Positions 8,355 through 17,427 are shown, counted from the first letter of the stretch. The stretch is DNA of 64,000 bases from Pontibacillus sp. HMF3514 (GCF_009858175.1 NZ_CP047393.1:3658001-3722000), one strand, 5' to 3'. The notes: generated by a model not told the origin, from the letters alone. Translations and numbers: made by a program.

Positions 8355-9194
8355 ATGGAGAGTAAAAACCATTTTTTATTCTTTCAAGAAAAAATGCTTA
8401 CCCATTCTAGTGAAATTGCACATGATATCATAAGCCTATTAGAAGAACGTTACCCAGAAGATTATCGAGGTTTAGCGGACGAAGATAAAAACACTCGTAT
8501 TCAAATCATAAATGAATTGGTTCAAACGATTGCCAATAACTTAGTTCATAGAGAAAATACACCTACAATCACGAAAAATTGGGGAGAATATATTGGTGAA
8601 GAAGCTATAAAAAAGAACCTCCATTTGCCAACTTATCTTCAAAAGATAAGTATTTATAAAGAGGTTATATGGACGTTTATCGAGGAGAAGTTCAAAGAGT
8701 ATGATCAGTCGTCCTCAGGAATGATCCAAGTCGTAATGCAGGTAGACTATCTATTTAATCATATTATTCATGGATTTAGTTTAGCATTTTCTAAAGATGA
8801 GAAACGTCGTATGGATGATTACGAGGAAAAATACTTGAAACTATCCACGCCTATTGTACCCGTTAAGGACAATGTCGCGATTCTACCTATTATCGGAGAA
8901 ATTGATGAGAAACGTGCGAACGTTCTAATTGAGGAAACTCTAAACGAGGTCAATCAATTAAATATTGATTGGATTGTGATTGACCTGTTAGGGGTTTATA
9001 ACGTCGATGATTTATTTATGAACCATTTACAGAAATTACTCGAGTCTATCATCATTCTCGGCATCACACCAATTCTCACAGGAATCCGCCCAGAATTTAG
9101 CATGCGCGCCACGCAAATGGGACTTAATATCATTCAAAGCAAAGAAGTCCTAACAAAACCGAACCTGAAACAAGCAATTGAAATGCTTCAATAA
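8355..9194 (+). CDS. RsbR-like STAS-domain protein (stressosome type)
   Basis: A 279-aa protein from the ATG at 8355, matching the usual RsbR length. The frame is open back to 8199, but the promoter lies inside that extension. The N-terminal half is helical, like the non-heme globin sensor of RsbR paralogues. The C-terminal STAS domain (about 160-275) includes VAILPIIGEID and VIDLLGVYNVDD. RsbR proteins form the stressosome scaffold controlling sigma-B with RsbS/RsbT, none of which is nearby. By hand alignment the positions of RsbRA Thr171 and Thr205 are Asp (NVDDLF) and Arg (SMRAT). It is probably a divergent paralogue. Confidence 0.8.
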   Translation: MESKNHFLFFQEKMLTHSSEIAHDIISLLEERYPEDYRGLADEDKNTRIQIINELVQTIANNLVHRENTPTITKNWGEYIGEEAIKKNLHLPTYLQKISIYKEVIWTFIEEKFKEYDQSSSGMIQVVMQVDYLFNHIIHGFSLAFSKDEKRRMDDYEEKYLKLSTPIVPVKDNVAILPIIGEIDEKRANVLIEETLNEVNQLNIDWIVIDLLGVYNVDDLFMNHLQKLLESIIILGITPILTGIRPEFSMRATQMGLNIIQSKEVLTKPNLKQAIEMLQ

Positions 9195-9228
9195 AAAAGA
9201 GTACCGTGCTTTAACACGGTACTCTTTT
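9195..9228. terminator. Bidirectional terminator between STAS and phasin-like genes
   Basis: A long perfect stem AAAAGAGTACCGTG / CACGGTACTCTTTT with a 6-nt loop, A-rich on the left and T-rich on the right. It can serve both converging genes. Confidence 0.9.
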
Positions 9229-9237
9229 AATTTGATA

Positions 9238-9534
9238 TTATTCTTCATGCTTTGCTTCAAGCTTCTCAATACGACTCTCTAACTTCTCGTACTCTTCTTT
9301 CGTAACAAATCCTAAATCTTTAATCATATCTTTAAAGTACTGCTCAGATTGAGCGCTCCATTCCTGGTTTTTCTTTTCTCCCTTTTCCTTGAACTCATTC
9401 ATCATATCTTTTGCTTCCCCAGGGGAAACCTGACCTTTTGCGATCATCTCATCAACGACTTTATCGAACTTTTCCTTACTGCTCATTGCTGCGCCAAGAC
9501 CAATGAAAAATCCTTTTTTTAATAAATCACTCAT
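9238..9534 (-). CDS. Phasin-like coiled-coil protein
   Basis: A 98-aa soluble helical protein. The N-terminus LLKKGFFIGLGAAMSSKEKF and the long charged coiled coil ending EEYEKLESRIEKLEAK match the small polyhydroxyalkanoate-granule-associated/phasin-like family often found beside AarF/UbiB kinases in Bacillota. Its start overlaps the end of the UbiB-like gene by 8 bp, so the two are cotranscribed and probably translationally coupled. No PHA synthase gene is in the window, so a granule role is not shown. A regulatory or scaffolding role for the kinase-like partner is equally possible. Confidence 0.65.
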   Translation of the reverse strand: MSDLLKKGFFIGLGAAMSSKEKFDKVVDEMIAKGQVSPGEAKDMMNEFKEKGEKKNQEWSAQSEQYFKDMIKDLGFVTKEEYEKLESRIEKLEAKHEE

Positions 9535-11182
9535 TGTTATTCCTCCTATTATTCGTAATGAGATAAATATTCCTAAAGTGACGAATGAAAATCAGTAATA
9601 AACTTAATAAACTGGCACCACTTACGCTAATGCCAATGTATAGCAGTATTTCTAGATCCTCAACATAGCCAAACCCTGCTACACCAGCACTTAAAGTGAA
9701 GACGATAAAACTTAAAAGACCATAAAATAAGTAAAATTGATGGAACAGCTTTCTTTGATAATATCGCTCTTTCCATGCTCTTTCCCGTGCACCATCAGTT
9801 AGAAACTGATTTACTGATCTCGGAAGTGAAAGCAGTGGTTTGGCTGATTCTTTTAATACATTCAAGTAAATGGATTCATTAGAATCATTCCCCGAAACCC
9901 ACTGTTGAATAACAGGCTTACCCCACTTCATAAGATCAATTTCAGGGTAAACGGAGGTTAAAACGCCAATCACAATGGATGAAGCTCTTCCTAAAAAGGC
10001 ATAATCAGCTGGTAATTGGATTGGTTGATCCTGAACAAACTCCTGAACGTCACTTAAAATTTGATTAATGACATCCTGATCAAACTTTTCAAAGTTACCT
10101 GCTAAATACATATCAGCTGTTTCTTTTAGCAATCGTTTTACCTTTTGCTGATTAGCATGCGGTAATAAAAAGTCCATCTTTTCTAAAGCGCGTATGACTG
10201 CATCATAATCGTCCAAAATAAATCCTTGGATCATCATTCGAATGTTACTAGCGTCTTCTTGCTTAATCTCTCCAACCATTCCAAAATCAATCATGACAAG
10301 CGTGCCATCGGATCGAACCATCAAGTTACCTGAGTGCGGGTCTGCATGAAACATCCCAGCAGAAACAAGCTGATCCGTGAATAAGTCAAAAACACGTTTG
10401 GCAATTTGCTCACGGTCAAGGCCGTTTTCACGAATAAATGAGGAATCTGTTACCTTTGCTCCCTCAATCCACTCCATGACGAGCACTCGTCTTGTAGAAA
10501 GATGTTCATAGTACTCAGGAACATACACTCCTTCCCAGTCCTGATATCGTTCCTTAAAGCTGAGTGAATGCTTTAATTCTTTCTGAAAATCTAACTCCTT
10601 GCTAATGACCATAACTAACTCGCGATACAATGCACCAAGGTCTGCTTTTTTCCCAAATGATGTTACTCTCGCAAGTATCCAAAATACAATACGTAACGCT
10701 TTAAAATCGGTACGAAAAATTTCTTCAACTCGGTGCCTTTGCACTTTTATGGCAACCGGAGTTCCATCAAGAAGATATGCTTTATAAACTTCCCCAATTG
10801 AAGCAGAAGCTACAGGTTGGTCCTCGATGTCTTGTATGTAATCCTCTATGTTTCCTTTCCATTCTTGTTGAATGATTTCTTTGGATATATGAGGAGGTAC
10901 CGGTTCAACCCGGTCAACTAATCCCTCCAACTCATTTAAAAATACTGGTGGAAGCAGGTCTGCCCTTGTACTTAAGAATTGACCAAACTTAATCAGTAAT
11001 CCTTCGAGCTCTAGTGATTTTCTACGATATTCTTTTGCTTGGTTTACGAGCAGGGATTCCCACTTTTCTCTAGCACTCTCATCCCAAAAACGATGGGTGC
11101 GTCGAAACCAGAATATTTGCCACATAAATTTGATAAACATAAATACGATAACAGTAATTCGATAAAATGCACGATATTTCAA
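9527..11182 (-). CDS. AarF/UbiB (ABC1/ADCK) family atypical kinase
   Basis: A 551-aa protein with the ADCK signature: KFGQFLS (the KxGQ motif, near 65), the Ala-rich loop ASASIGEVYKA (near 128), VAIKVQR (the Lys of the kinase fold), HADPHSGNLMV (near 285) and IDFGMVGE. Two hydrophobic segments at the C-terminus and an amphipathic N-terminus anchor it to the membrane. Relatives support isoprenoid-quinone synthesis through ATPase activity. In a menaquinone-using Bacillus-like host the exact role is unclear. It is the first gene of a two-gene unit with the phasin-like gene. Confidence 0.88.
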   Translation of the reverse strand: MKYRAFYRITVIVFMFIKFMWQIFWFRRTHRFWDESAREKWESLLVNQAKEYRRKSLELEGLLIKFGQFLSTRADLLPPVFLNELEGLVDRVEPVPPHISKEIIQQEWKGNIEDYIQDIEDQPVASASIGEVYKAYLLDGTPVAIKVQRHRVEEIFRTDFKALRIVFWILARVTSFGKKADLGALYRELVMVISKELDFQKELKHSLSFKERYQDWEGVYVPEYYEHLSTRRVLVMEWIEGAKVTDSSFIRENGLDREQIAKRVFDLFTDQLVSAGMFHADPHSGNLMVRSDGTLVMIDFGMVGEIKQEDASNIRMMIQGFILDDYDAVIRALEKMDFLLPHANQQKVKRLLKETADMYLAGNFEKFDQDVINQILSDVQEFVQDQPIQLPADYAFLGRASSIVIGVLTSVYPEIDLMKWGKPVIQQWVSGNDSNESIYLNVLKESAKPLLSLPRSVNQFLTDGARERAWKERYYQRKLFHQFYLFYGLLSFIVFTLSAGVAGFGYVEDLEILLYIGISVSGASLLSLLLIFIRHFRNIYLITNNRRNNNE

Positions 11183-11348
11183 CGTTTGAGATTCCCTCCT
11201 CTTTTATTTAGTTTGCCATTATATGTTCATAGTACCCGTTTTTACTGTGGGCAACCCTTGAAAAAATTTAACTGAGCCATAATCCTAACTTTTCTTTTCA
11301 TAAGCGCTTTGTTACAGTATGAAGCACCAACATATGAGGAGCGTAACA

Positions 11349-12233
11349 ATGAACATTCAACCATTAAAATACGAAGAATTAGAAGAAGTTAGTCTATGGT
11401 TAGCTAACTTAAATGAAAAAGATAGCCATTTTGTTGCATGGCTAGACTCTGGTGTAGAGGCTATAAAAGCACAACTCTCCCCACTTTTGTCATTTGAATC
11501 AACACTTCTTTGGGTGGGAAGAAATGAAAGGGAGATCGTTGGTTTCATCGGACTTTTACCTTTCTTTAATCAAAAAATATGCCGATTACTTGGCCCATTT
11601 ACAACAAACGCACATGCACTTGAATCCATGAGTGAACTTTGGGAGAAAGCTTCCCCAATTGCTTCTCATTATTTTGATATTGTTAAAGTGGCATTCTTCA
11701 AACAAAATGACGCCCTTACGAAGTTCAGTGAGCACCACGGTTTTTATTGCTACAACAGTGAAAAAAGCCTTCTATTACATAAGGACCAGGCTACTGATCA
11801 AGAATTAAACGCATATCAAATCGATCCCTATCAAGAAAGGTTTAATGAAGATATTCGACGACTTCACCCTCAAGCGGCCTACTATACACCTGAAGAACTT
11901 TTACAACTTATAAACGATTCCGAGAATCATTTGTGGTGCTATGTAGAAGATGGTCATGTGAAAGGTTATGTGTATTTTGAAGAAATCATTGGTACAGATG
12001 AAGGGGAGGTTTGTTTTGTTAATGTAGAGAAAGGAGAAAGAAGTCAGGGAATTGGTAGCGTTCTTATTCAATACGCTTGCCATAAAGCCTTTCATGAATT
12101 TGGACTCTCGCTTGTAACCATATCTGTTCGAACAGGAAACCCAAAGGCCGAGAAGCTTTATAAAGAGCTTGGCTTTAAAGAAGGACCAACGATTTATGCT
12201 TATGAGAAAGCGATGAATATGAACCTACCATAG
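11349..12233 (+). CDS. GNAT acetyltransferase (two GNAT-like domains)
   Basis: The start is set by GAGGAG 8 nt before the ATG at 11349; an upstream ATG in the same frame has no such site. The 294-aa product has a degenerate N-terminal GNAT half (about 1-140, LLWVGRNEREIVGFIGLLPF). The C-terminal GNAT domain has the acetyl-CoA loop ERSQGIGSVLI and ends with the family pattern NPKAEKLYKELGFKE. The substrate is unknown. It stands alone, divergent from the UbiB-like gene. Confidence 0.8.
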   Translation: MNIQPLKYEELEEVSLWLANLNEKDSHFVAWLDSGVEAIKAQLSPLLSFESTLLWVGRNEREIVGFIGLLPFFNQKICRLLGPFTTNAHALESMSELWEKASPIASHYFDIVKVAFFKQNDALTKFSEHHGFYCYNSEKSLLLHKDQATDQELNAYQIDPYQERFNEDIRRLHPQAAYYTPEELLQLINDSENHLWCYVEDGHVKGYVYFEEIIGTDEGEVCFVNVEKGERSQGIGSVLIQYACHKAFHEFGLSLVTISVRTGNPKAEKLYKELGFKEGPTIYAYEKAMNMNLP

Positions 12234-12303
12234 ACGATTCTCCTTCTTTCTTTCCAATATTCCTATTTCATACATCCTTCATTTATGATATGTTTAGGTT
12301 ATA

Positions 12304-12317
12304 AGTAACCGCTTACA
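12304..12317. promoter_or_regulatory. cre-like (CcpA) site upstream of the AraC gene
   Basis: The minus-strand sequence TGTAAGCGGTTACT matches the catabolite-responsive element consensus TGWAANCGNTNWCA at 13 of 14 positions. It lies 36-54 bp before the AraC-family regulator, depending on which start is used, and suggests carbon catabolite control. Prediction only. Confidence 0.5.
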
Positions 12318-12352
12318 ATGATTCTAATAACCTCCTAAAAAGGAAAAAATAT

Positions 12353-13096
12353 GTGTTTGTAGGTGACAAAATGAGTAACTTGTTAAAACAAAAGACCGTT
12401 GATCATGAGATACCGTTTCAAATAGCCCAAGAAGAAGAATATATGCAACCTTCATATCTTATAGAAAAACAATTGCTAGAGGCTATCAAGCAAGGCAATC
12501 AAGTGTTAGCTGAACAGTTGTCCTATTCTATAAGACAACACTCTCATACTCAACTAGCAGATGATCCGTTACGGTCGAAACAGAATCATATTATTTCTAC
12601 GTGTACGTTATTTACGAAAGCCATTATTGATGGTGGGGTTAAACCTAAAAAAGCTTATCCGCTAAGAGATTCATACATTCGTAAAATTGAAAAGGCTGAA
12701 AACGAAGAAGAACTAGAACACTTTGAACGAATGATGCTGCAATATTATATTGAATTTCTAAGGCAAGAAATCACATCACCTTATAGCAAAGTCATTAATC
12801 AATCCATTTCATTTATCCACGACTACTTACTCCATGATCTTACCTTAGATATGATCGCTGAGCATTGTTATGTCAGTCCTAGTTATCTATCCCATCTATT
12901 TAAAAAAGAAGTAGGCATTTCTGTTGTTCAATTTATTAATCAAAAAAGAATTGAGGAATCGAAATACTTTCTACTACAAACTCCTATTCCAATTTCAGAC
13001 ATCGCTACACTATTTCAATTTTGTAATCAAAGCTATTACACATCTTTATTTAAAAAACACACAGGAAAAACACCTAAAGAATATCGCGGAACGTAA
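12353..13096 (+). CDS. AraC-family transcriptional regulator
   Basis: A 247-aa protein with the two helix-turn-helix AraC domain at residues about 145-245. The first helix region is LTLDMIAEHCYVSPSYLSHL; the second follows ISDIATLFQF, and the end is the typical HTGKTPKEYR. The N-terminal 140 residues are helical (YesN-like) with no recognised sugar-binding cupin. The start may be GTG 12353 (after AAAGGAAAAA) or ATG 12371 (after GGTGA). A cre-like site upstream suggests CcpA control. Its targets are not evident. Confidence 0.85.
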   Translation: MFVGDKMSNLLKQKTVDHEIPFQIAQEEEYMQPSYLIEKQLLEAIKQGNQVLAEQLSYSIRQHSHTQLADDPLRSKQNHIISTCTLFTKAIIDGGVKPKKAYPLRDSYIRKIEKAENEEELEHFERMMLQYYIEFLRQEITSPYSKVINQSISFIHDYLLHDLTLDMIAEHCYVSPSYLSHLFKKEVGISVVQFINQKRIEESKYFLLQTPIPISDIATLFQFCNQSYYTSLFKKHTGKTPKEYRGT

Positions 13097-13125
13097 AAAG
13101 GTTTGGGGAAATTATACTTAATTGC

Positions 13126-13160
13126 AAGAGGGTGTGAAACCTATACTCACACTCTTTTTT
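13126..13160 (+). terminator. Terminator of the AraC gene
   Basis: AAGAGGGTGTGA pairs with TCACACTCTTTTTT with one bulged G, followed by the T-tract. Confidence 0.75.
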
Positions 13161-13276
13161 GACGTCCTCTGTTTTACAAAACATAAAATTCATATTACTG
13201 GAAACCATCCAACAGTTTCATTGCTCATTTTTAGGGGAATGGATACCAACAATGTTAGAGTTACGGAGGTGTCACT

Positions 13277-13972
13277 TTGATTTTTAGAGGAACACGCTTA
13301 TCAGATATTTCTAAGACATCCATTGCTTTAATCGTAATAGGTTTTATTGTTGTAGGTCTATCCTTTAACTTCTTCTTTGAATTAGGTGAAACTGTTTTAG
13401 AAGATGAAAAATTTGCAATAGATGCTGCAACCACGGAGTTTATTAATTCAATTAGCACTCCATGGATAGTGAATGCCATGGGTTTGATAACAGAAGCAGG
13501 GTCTGTTATGTTCTTAACGATTGCATCAATCATTTTAGCAATCTATCTATTTTTCTTTTCTTCATTTAGCAGATGGGTCACTGTTTTTTTCGCAATAAAC
13601 ATGGGCGGGATTAGTGCACTGACCAAAATATTAAAACTTTCATATGCAAGAAAACGCCCTAGCGTGCTAGAAAAATATGATGGTACAGGATTCAGCTTTC
13701 CTAGTGGTCACACAACTGGCTCTATTGTATTTTATGGATTTATCATCTATTTAGTTACCGTGAGTCACCTTGGTAAACGATTAAAGTGGAGCCTCAATAT
13801 CTTTATTGCTTTATTCGCTTTATGCATTGGTATAAGTCGCTTATTCCTAGGCGTTCATTTTATAACGGATGTGATGGCAGGCATTTCATTCGGACTTTCT
13901 TGGCTATTAATATGCATTATGGCATTAGAAATTACGTTATGGAATCAACGTAGAAGACAAGTGAAACATTAA
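13277..13972 (+). CDS. PAP2-family membrane phosphatase
   Basis: A 231-aa integral membrane protein with six hydrophobic segments. The complete PAP2 phosphatase signature is present: K120...R127-P128, P142-S-G-H145, and S187-R188...H194...D198, forming the phospho-His active site outside the membrane. Relatives dephosphorylate undecaprenyl pyrophosphate (BcrC type) or phosphatidylglycerol phosphate; which one applies here is not shown. The start is TTG at 13277, placed by GGAGG with 7-nt spacing. It ends just before a bidirectional terminator. Confidence 0.88.
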   Translation: MIFRGTRLSDISKTSIALIVIGFIVVGLSFNFFFELGETVLEDEKFAIDAATTEFINSISTPWIVNAMGLITEAGSVMFLTIASIILAIYLFFFSSFSRWVTVFFAINMGGISALTKILKLSYARKRPSVLEKYDGTGFSFPSGHTTGSIVFYGFIIYLVTVSHLGKRLKWSLNIFIALFALCIGISRLFLGVHFITDVMAGISFGLSWLLICIMALEITLWNQRRRQVKH

Positions 13973-13973
13973 T

Positions 13974-14010
13974 AAAAACCACTTTCCATTGTTCTGGAAA
14001 GTGGTTTTTT
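13974..14010. terminator. Bidirectional terminator between PAP2 and TVP38 genes
   Basis: AAAAACCACTTTCC pairs with GGAAAGTGGTTTTT around an 8-nt loop, with a following T run. It serves the convergent genes on both sides. Confidence 0.9.
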
Positions 14011-14020
14011 AGGATCTATT

Positions 14021-14713
14021 TTAATTCTTTAACTCTTTCATTTCGTCCTTCAATTCATCTAAATCATATTTGCTTCCTAGCTGACGCTTTGTAAGGTAGG
14101 CTAATAAAGCTAATACCACAATAATACCTGCTAAGATGATCAGATTCATTGGCTTCAATTTTAATAAACTGGAACCAAAGTAACCAAACATAAACGATCC
14201 AGGAATTGTTCCAACTAGCGTAGCTAATAAGAACTTCCACCAAATCACTTTCATTTTCGCACAAAAGAATGTTAATAAATCAAAATTAAGTGCTGGAATA
14301 AGACGAAGCATTAACACGGACTTGAAGCCATTTTCCTCAAGATCATTTTTAAATGCTTTGAGTGTATCTAAATTTCTATCTTCGATGTGAGCTTCATCAG
14401 TGAAGATACGAATAGCCGCAAAGGATGTACCTGCTCCGATAACTGTTCCGATAATGTTATAAAGTGTTCCCATATATGGTCCGAAAATCAAACCAGAAGA
14501 TAGTGCGATTATGGACAATGGGATTAATGTAAATGGTCTTATTGCAAAGATTCCCATTAAAATAACTGGGGCCCAACCCCCGAAACTTTCCACCCACTTC
14601 TGTATATCTTCAGGCTTTAAATTGAAGAATAGCTTATTTAATAGAAGGAATAATCCGGCTATAGATATAAGTACAACAATTTTAATTATAAAATTCCGTA
14701 ATTTCTTATTCAT
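14021..14713 (-). CDS. TVP38/TMEM64 family (DedA-like) membrane protein
   Basis: A 230-aa protein with an N-terminal anchor, then the SNARE-associated/VTT domain. Landmarks are FAIRPFTLIPLSIIALSSGLIF, the glycine-rich YNIIGTVIGAGTSFAAIR, and the re-entrant region VLMLRLIPALNFDLLTFF. Related DedA/VTT proteins act as lipid carriers or scramblases and affect envelope stability; the exact substrate here is unknown. It is a single gene; a composite repeat fills the upstream region. Confidence 0.85.
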   Translation of the reverse strand: MNKKLRNFIIKIVVLISIAGLFLLLNKLFFNLKPEDIQKWVESFGGWAPVILMGIFAIRPFTLIPLSIIALSSGLIFGPYMGTLYNIIGTVIGAGTSFAAIRIFTDEAHIEDRNLDTLKAFKNDLEENGFKSVLMLRLIPALNFDLLTFFCAKMKVIWWKFLLATLVGTIPGSFMFGYFGSSLLKLKPMNLIILAGIIVVLALLAYLTKRQLGSKYDLDELKDEMKELKN

Positions 14714-14845
14714 TTTTTACCCTGCCTTTTATTATATGAAATAATAGCCTATAATGCGCTTTCCCCTAGATTCAAAGGTTTGAAACGAGAAGTTTTTGTC
14801 AGTAGGTGGAATTTTACATAAATCCAAAAAGCTAAATCTTCAACA

Positions 14846-15499
14846 ATTGCCCCCTTATCTGAAGACTTGGAGTCGAGATAAGTTAAGAGCAGTCCGTTGC
14901 TTTTATGAGAGGTAGGGGTTCAGTGAAACGGCAATACTCCTGCGGAAGACCAGCTGAGCCTCCTCGTTCACTCCGTTCTCTGTGGGGTCTCATCTGCCCT
15001 TTCTACCGCGGGAGTTTGCCGTTTCCCTCACCCCTTTACATTTATGGAGGTTAACGGACCCTAGTTACTTGAGATCTAAACGTTACGGACATCGGTTCCG
15101 TTATTTTGAACTTTTAAGGCATTTCGAGAGTCGTTACGGACATATGGTACCTTATTTATGACAAATTGGGCTTTTTCAATGTGATTTGATGCAAATAACG
15201 GAATAAATGTCCGTAAGAAAGTCATTTTAAGGTCAAATAACGGAACAATTGTCCGCAAGTATTTCCTCACATAATCGCTGCGGTTCCGTTAATCACCATT
15301 CGGCTAAGGTGGGCTTGGGAACGGGTTGACTCCTCCGGAATAACGGGCGAGCGAGACCCCGCAAGAAGCGTAGCGTATGAGGAGGCTCGATCGTTCGTCC
15401 GGGGAAAGCAACCCGTTCCCAAGCCCACCGCACTCCACAATAGCAACGGAACCGCCTCTCTCACTAAAACAGTTATTCCAGATTACTGCCAGATTGCTG
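14846..15499. repeat. Composite inverted-module repeat, copy 2
   Basis: This gene-free stretch of about 830 bp (14714-15543) is mostly one composite repeat. The left module (about 14862-15066) starts with CTTATCTGAAGACTTGG and nests GTCCGTTGC with GTTAACGGAC. The right module (about 15277-15450) is in the opposite orientation. Its stem arms 15308-15328 and 15409-15429 are 21 bp and perfectly complementary. Between the modules sits a separate four-unit repeat (15083-15258). The right outer edge ends CAGATTGCTGAATT, the complement of the left edge of copy 1. Confidence 0.8.
15083..15258. repeat. Four-unit inverted mini-repeat nested between the two modules
   Basis: Four related units occur. 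Two in one orientation start at 15083 and 15133 (TTACGGACATCGGTTCCGTT and TTACGGACATATGGTACCTT). Two in the other start at 15193 and 15235 (AAATAACGGAATAAATGTCC and AAATAACGGAACAATTGTCC). Each unit is about 25 bp and itself partly palindromic (GGAC/GTCC-type ends around CCGTTATT). Confidence 0.75.
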
Positions 15500-15506
15500 A
15501 ATTAAA

Positions 15507-15533
15507 AACCCCTGACCGCAATGGACAGGGGTT
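15507..15533 (-). terminator. Terminator of the 5'-nucleotidase gene
   Basis: The 8-bp stem AACCCCTG/CAGGGGTT is followed on the minus strand by TTTTTAATTC, 10 bp after the stop codon. Confidence 0.85.
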
Positions 15534-15543
15534 GATTGGTGTT

Positions 15544-17427
15544 TTACTGTTGAGATGTTTCTACAATACGTTCTTCTACTTCTGTGTTAATGGATTCTAG
15601 TTCTTTTAAATATTTTTCTACGATGTCATACGTTGTGTATCCAGTGTTAAAGGATTCGTTATCCTTGAACATTGCGTATCCATCTCCACCAGCTGCTAGG
15701 AAGCTGTTTGTTGCAAGCTTATACGTTTTAGACTCATCAAGTGGCTCTCCACCAATCATAACTTCGCCTACACGTTCACCAGCTGGTTTTGTAATATCAT
15801 ATGTGAAGGACATGCCTGCAATTTGAGGGAATCGTCCTGCTACTTCTGAAATTTTTGATACGCCATTTTCTAGTGCTGCTTTAATTTCAGAACCTGTTAC
15901 ATCCATTGTAGTTAGTGTATTTCCGAATGGAAGTACGTTATAAAGGTCGAGCTTTGTTACTTCACCTGGCTTGATTTCTGCGCGAATGCCACCACTGTTC
16001 GTTAAAGCGATGTCCGCTTGATGACCTTCAATCGATTGTGTTTTTTCAAGCATTACGTCTGCGATTAAGTTACCAAGGTTTGTTTCTTGTGATCTGATCG
16101 CTGAACGTTCACCTACAAGAAGCTCATCTGTTGTGGTGATAACTTCTTGCATTTTCTCATCTACTTGCTCTGTAATCTTTTCAACCATTGCTTTTACTTC
16201 TTCATCCGCTTTAACAGAAGCATCGTATTCCTTAAGACCACCTGTGAATCCTACAAGTTCATTATTGTAGTAATATAGATCTGCACGACCAAGAGACTTT
16301 CCATACTCCCAATCTTGAACGATATATGTGTCATTAACACGTTCAGGAGCATCTAATGGTGTGTGGGAGTGACCACCAACAATTAGATCGATTCCATCTA
16401 CTTTTTCAGCAATCTCACGGTCTACGGACAATCCAACATGAGAAACTACAACAACGTGATCTACTTCTTCTTTTAATTTAGGAATCATCTCTTGCGCAAC
16501 TGACACAGGGCTCTTAAATGTTAAGCCTTCTACGTTATCAGGGTGTGTTAAAACGGGTGTTTCTTCAGCAACAAAGCCAATAAATGCATACTTTTCACCC
16601 GCTACTTCTTCGTAATGAACAGGTACTAATAAGTTCGAGCCATCTGGCTTAAATACGTTCGCTGAGATCATTGGATAATTTAATTGATCACGAAGTTTTA
16701 AAAGCTGCTCGTAACCAAAGTCAAATTCATGGTTCCCAGCTGCCATTACATCGTAGTCTAAGTGATTTAAGATTGGAAGAACGGATTCTCCTTGGAACTG
16801 GTTAACAAAAATGGTTCCTTGGAACGTATCTCCAGCATCAATTAAAAGGAAGTTTTCATTTTCAGCACGCCATTGATCAATAAGCGTTGCCATTTTTGCG
16901 TAACCAAACTTTTTGTTGTAGCCATCTTCTTCAATATTCCCATGAACGTCATTTGTATGGCCGATTGTAATATGTTTAGTTGCCGCTTCCCCTAGACCTT
17001 GAAGGAACATGCCTCGAGTAATTTTACCTGTTTGTTCAAATGACACTTCAAACCCGAGCTCTCCAGCAAGTGAAGCTGCTTCTTCTGCTTTAAGCTGTTT
17101 GAATGGGTACATACTTTCTTTCTCTGTAATAGCTCCTGCTTCATGAGCCCATTGCAAATAAGGTGTAGACCAATGCTTTGGATTTTCTAGTTCTGGAATT
17201 TCTGCTCCTTTTGTACGAGCTATGAAAATCACGGCCTCTGCCATCGTAATGTGGCGATCAAGGTGGAAGTTACCTTGTAAATCCCCTCTTAAAATGTTCT
17301 TTTCTGCCATCCATTCCGAATGGTGATACGGTTTAAGTGGTTCAGCATTCACAGAACCTGCGCTTACAAATAAAGAAGCAGATAATGCCGCTGTCGCTAA
17401 AACCTTACTTACTTTGTTCACGTTCAT
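15544..17427 (-). CDS. Secreted 5'-nucleotidase/2',3'-cyclic phosphodiesterase with SLH-like N-terminus
   Basis: A 627-aa protein starting at the ATG at 17427, after AAGGGGGAAGAG; the longer open frame lacks a site. The signal peptide (about 1-28) ends SAGSVNA. Residues about 30-150 look like S-layer-homology repeats (SEWMAEKNILRGDLQGNF, HITMAEAVIFIAR) that could hold it on the cell wall. The metallophosphatase domain shows HTNDVHGNIE, LIDAGDTFQG, AAGNHEFDFG and GGHSHTPLD. The 5'-nucleotidase C-terminal domain shows ETNLGNLIADV and ALTNSGGIRAE. UshA/YfkN relatives hydrolyse extracellular nucleotides to recover nucleosides and phosphate. Confidence 0.88.
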   Translation of the reverse strand: MNVNKVSKVLATAALSASLFVSAGSVNAEPLKPYHHSEWMAEKNILRGDLQGNFHLDRHITMAEAVIFIARTKGAEIPELENPKHWSTPYLQWAHEAGAITEKESMYPFKQLKAEEAASLAGELGFEVSFEQTGKITRGMFLQGLGEAATKHITIGHTNDVHGNIEEDGYNKKFGYAKMATLIDQWRAENENFLLIDAGDTFQGTIFVNQFQGESVLPILNHLDYDVMAAGNHEFDFGYEQLLKLRDQLNYPMISANVFKPDGSNLLVPVHYEEVAGEKYAFIGFVAEETPVLTHPDNVEGLTFKSPVSVAQEMIPKLKEEVDHVVVVSHVGLSVDREIAEKVDGIDLIVGGHSHTPLDAPERVNDTYIVQDWEYGKSLGRADLYYYNNELVGFTGGLKEYDASVKADEEVKAMVEKITEQVDEKMQEVITTTDELLVGERSAIRSQETNLGNLIADVMLEKTQSIEGHQADIALTNSGGIRAEIKPGEVTKLDLYNVLPFGNTLTTMDVTGSEIKAALENGVSKISEVAGRFPQIAGMSFTYDITKPAGERVGEVMIGGEPLDESKTYKLATNSFLAAGGDGYAMFKDNESFNTGYTTYDIVEKYLKELESINTEVEERIVETSQQ

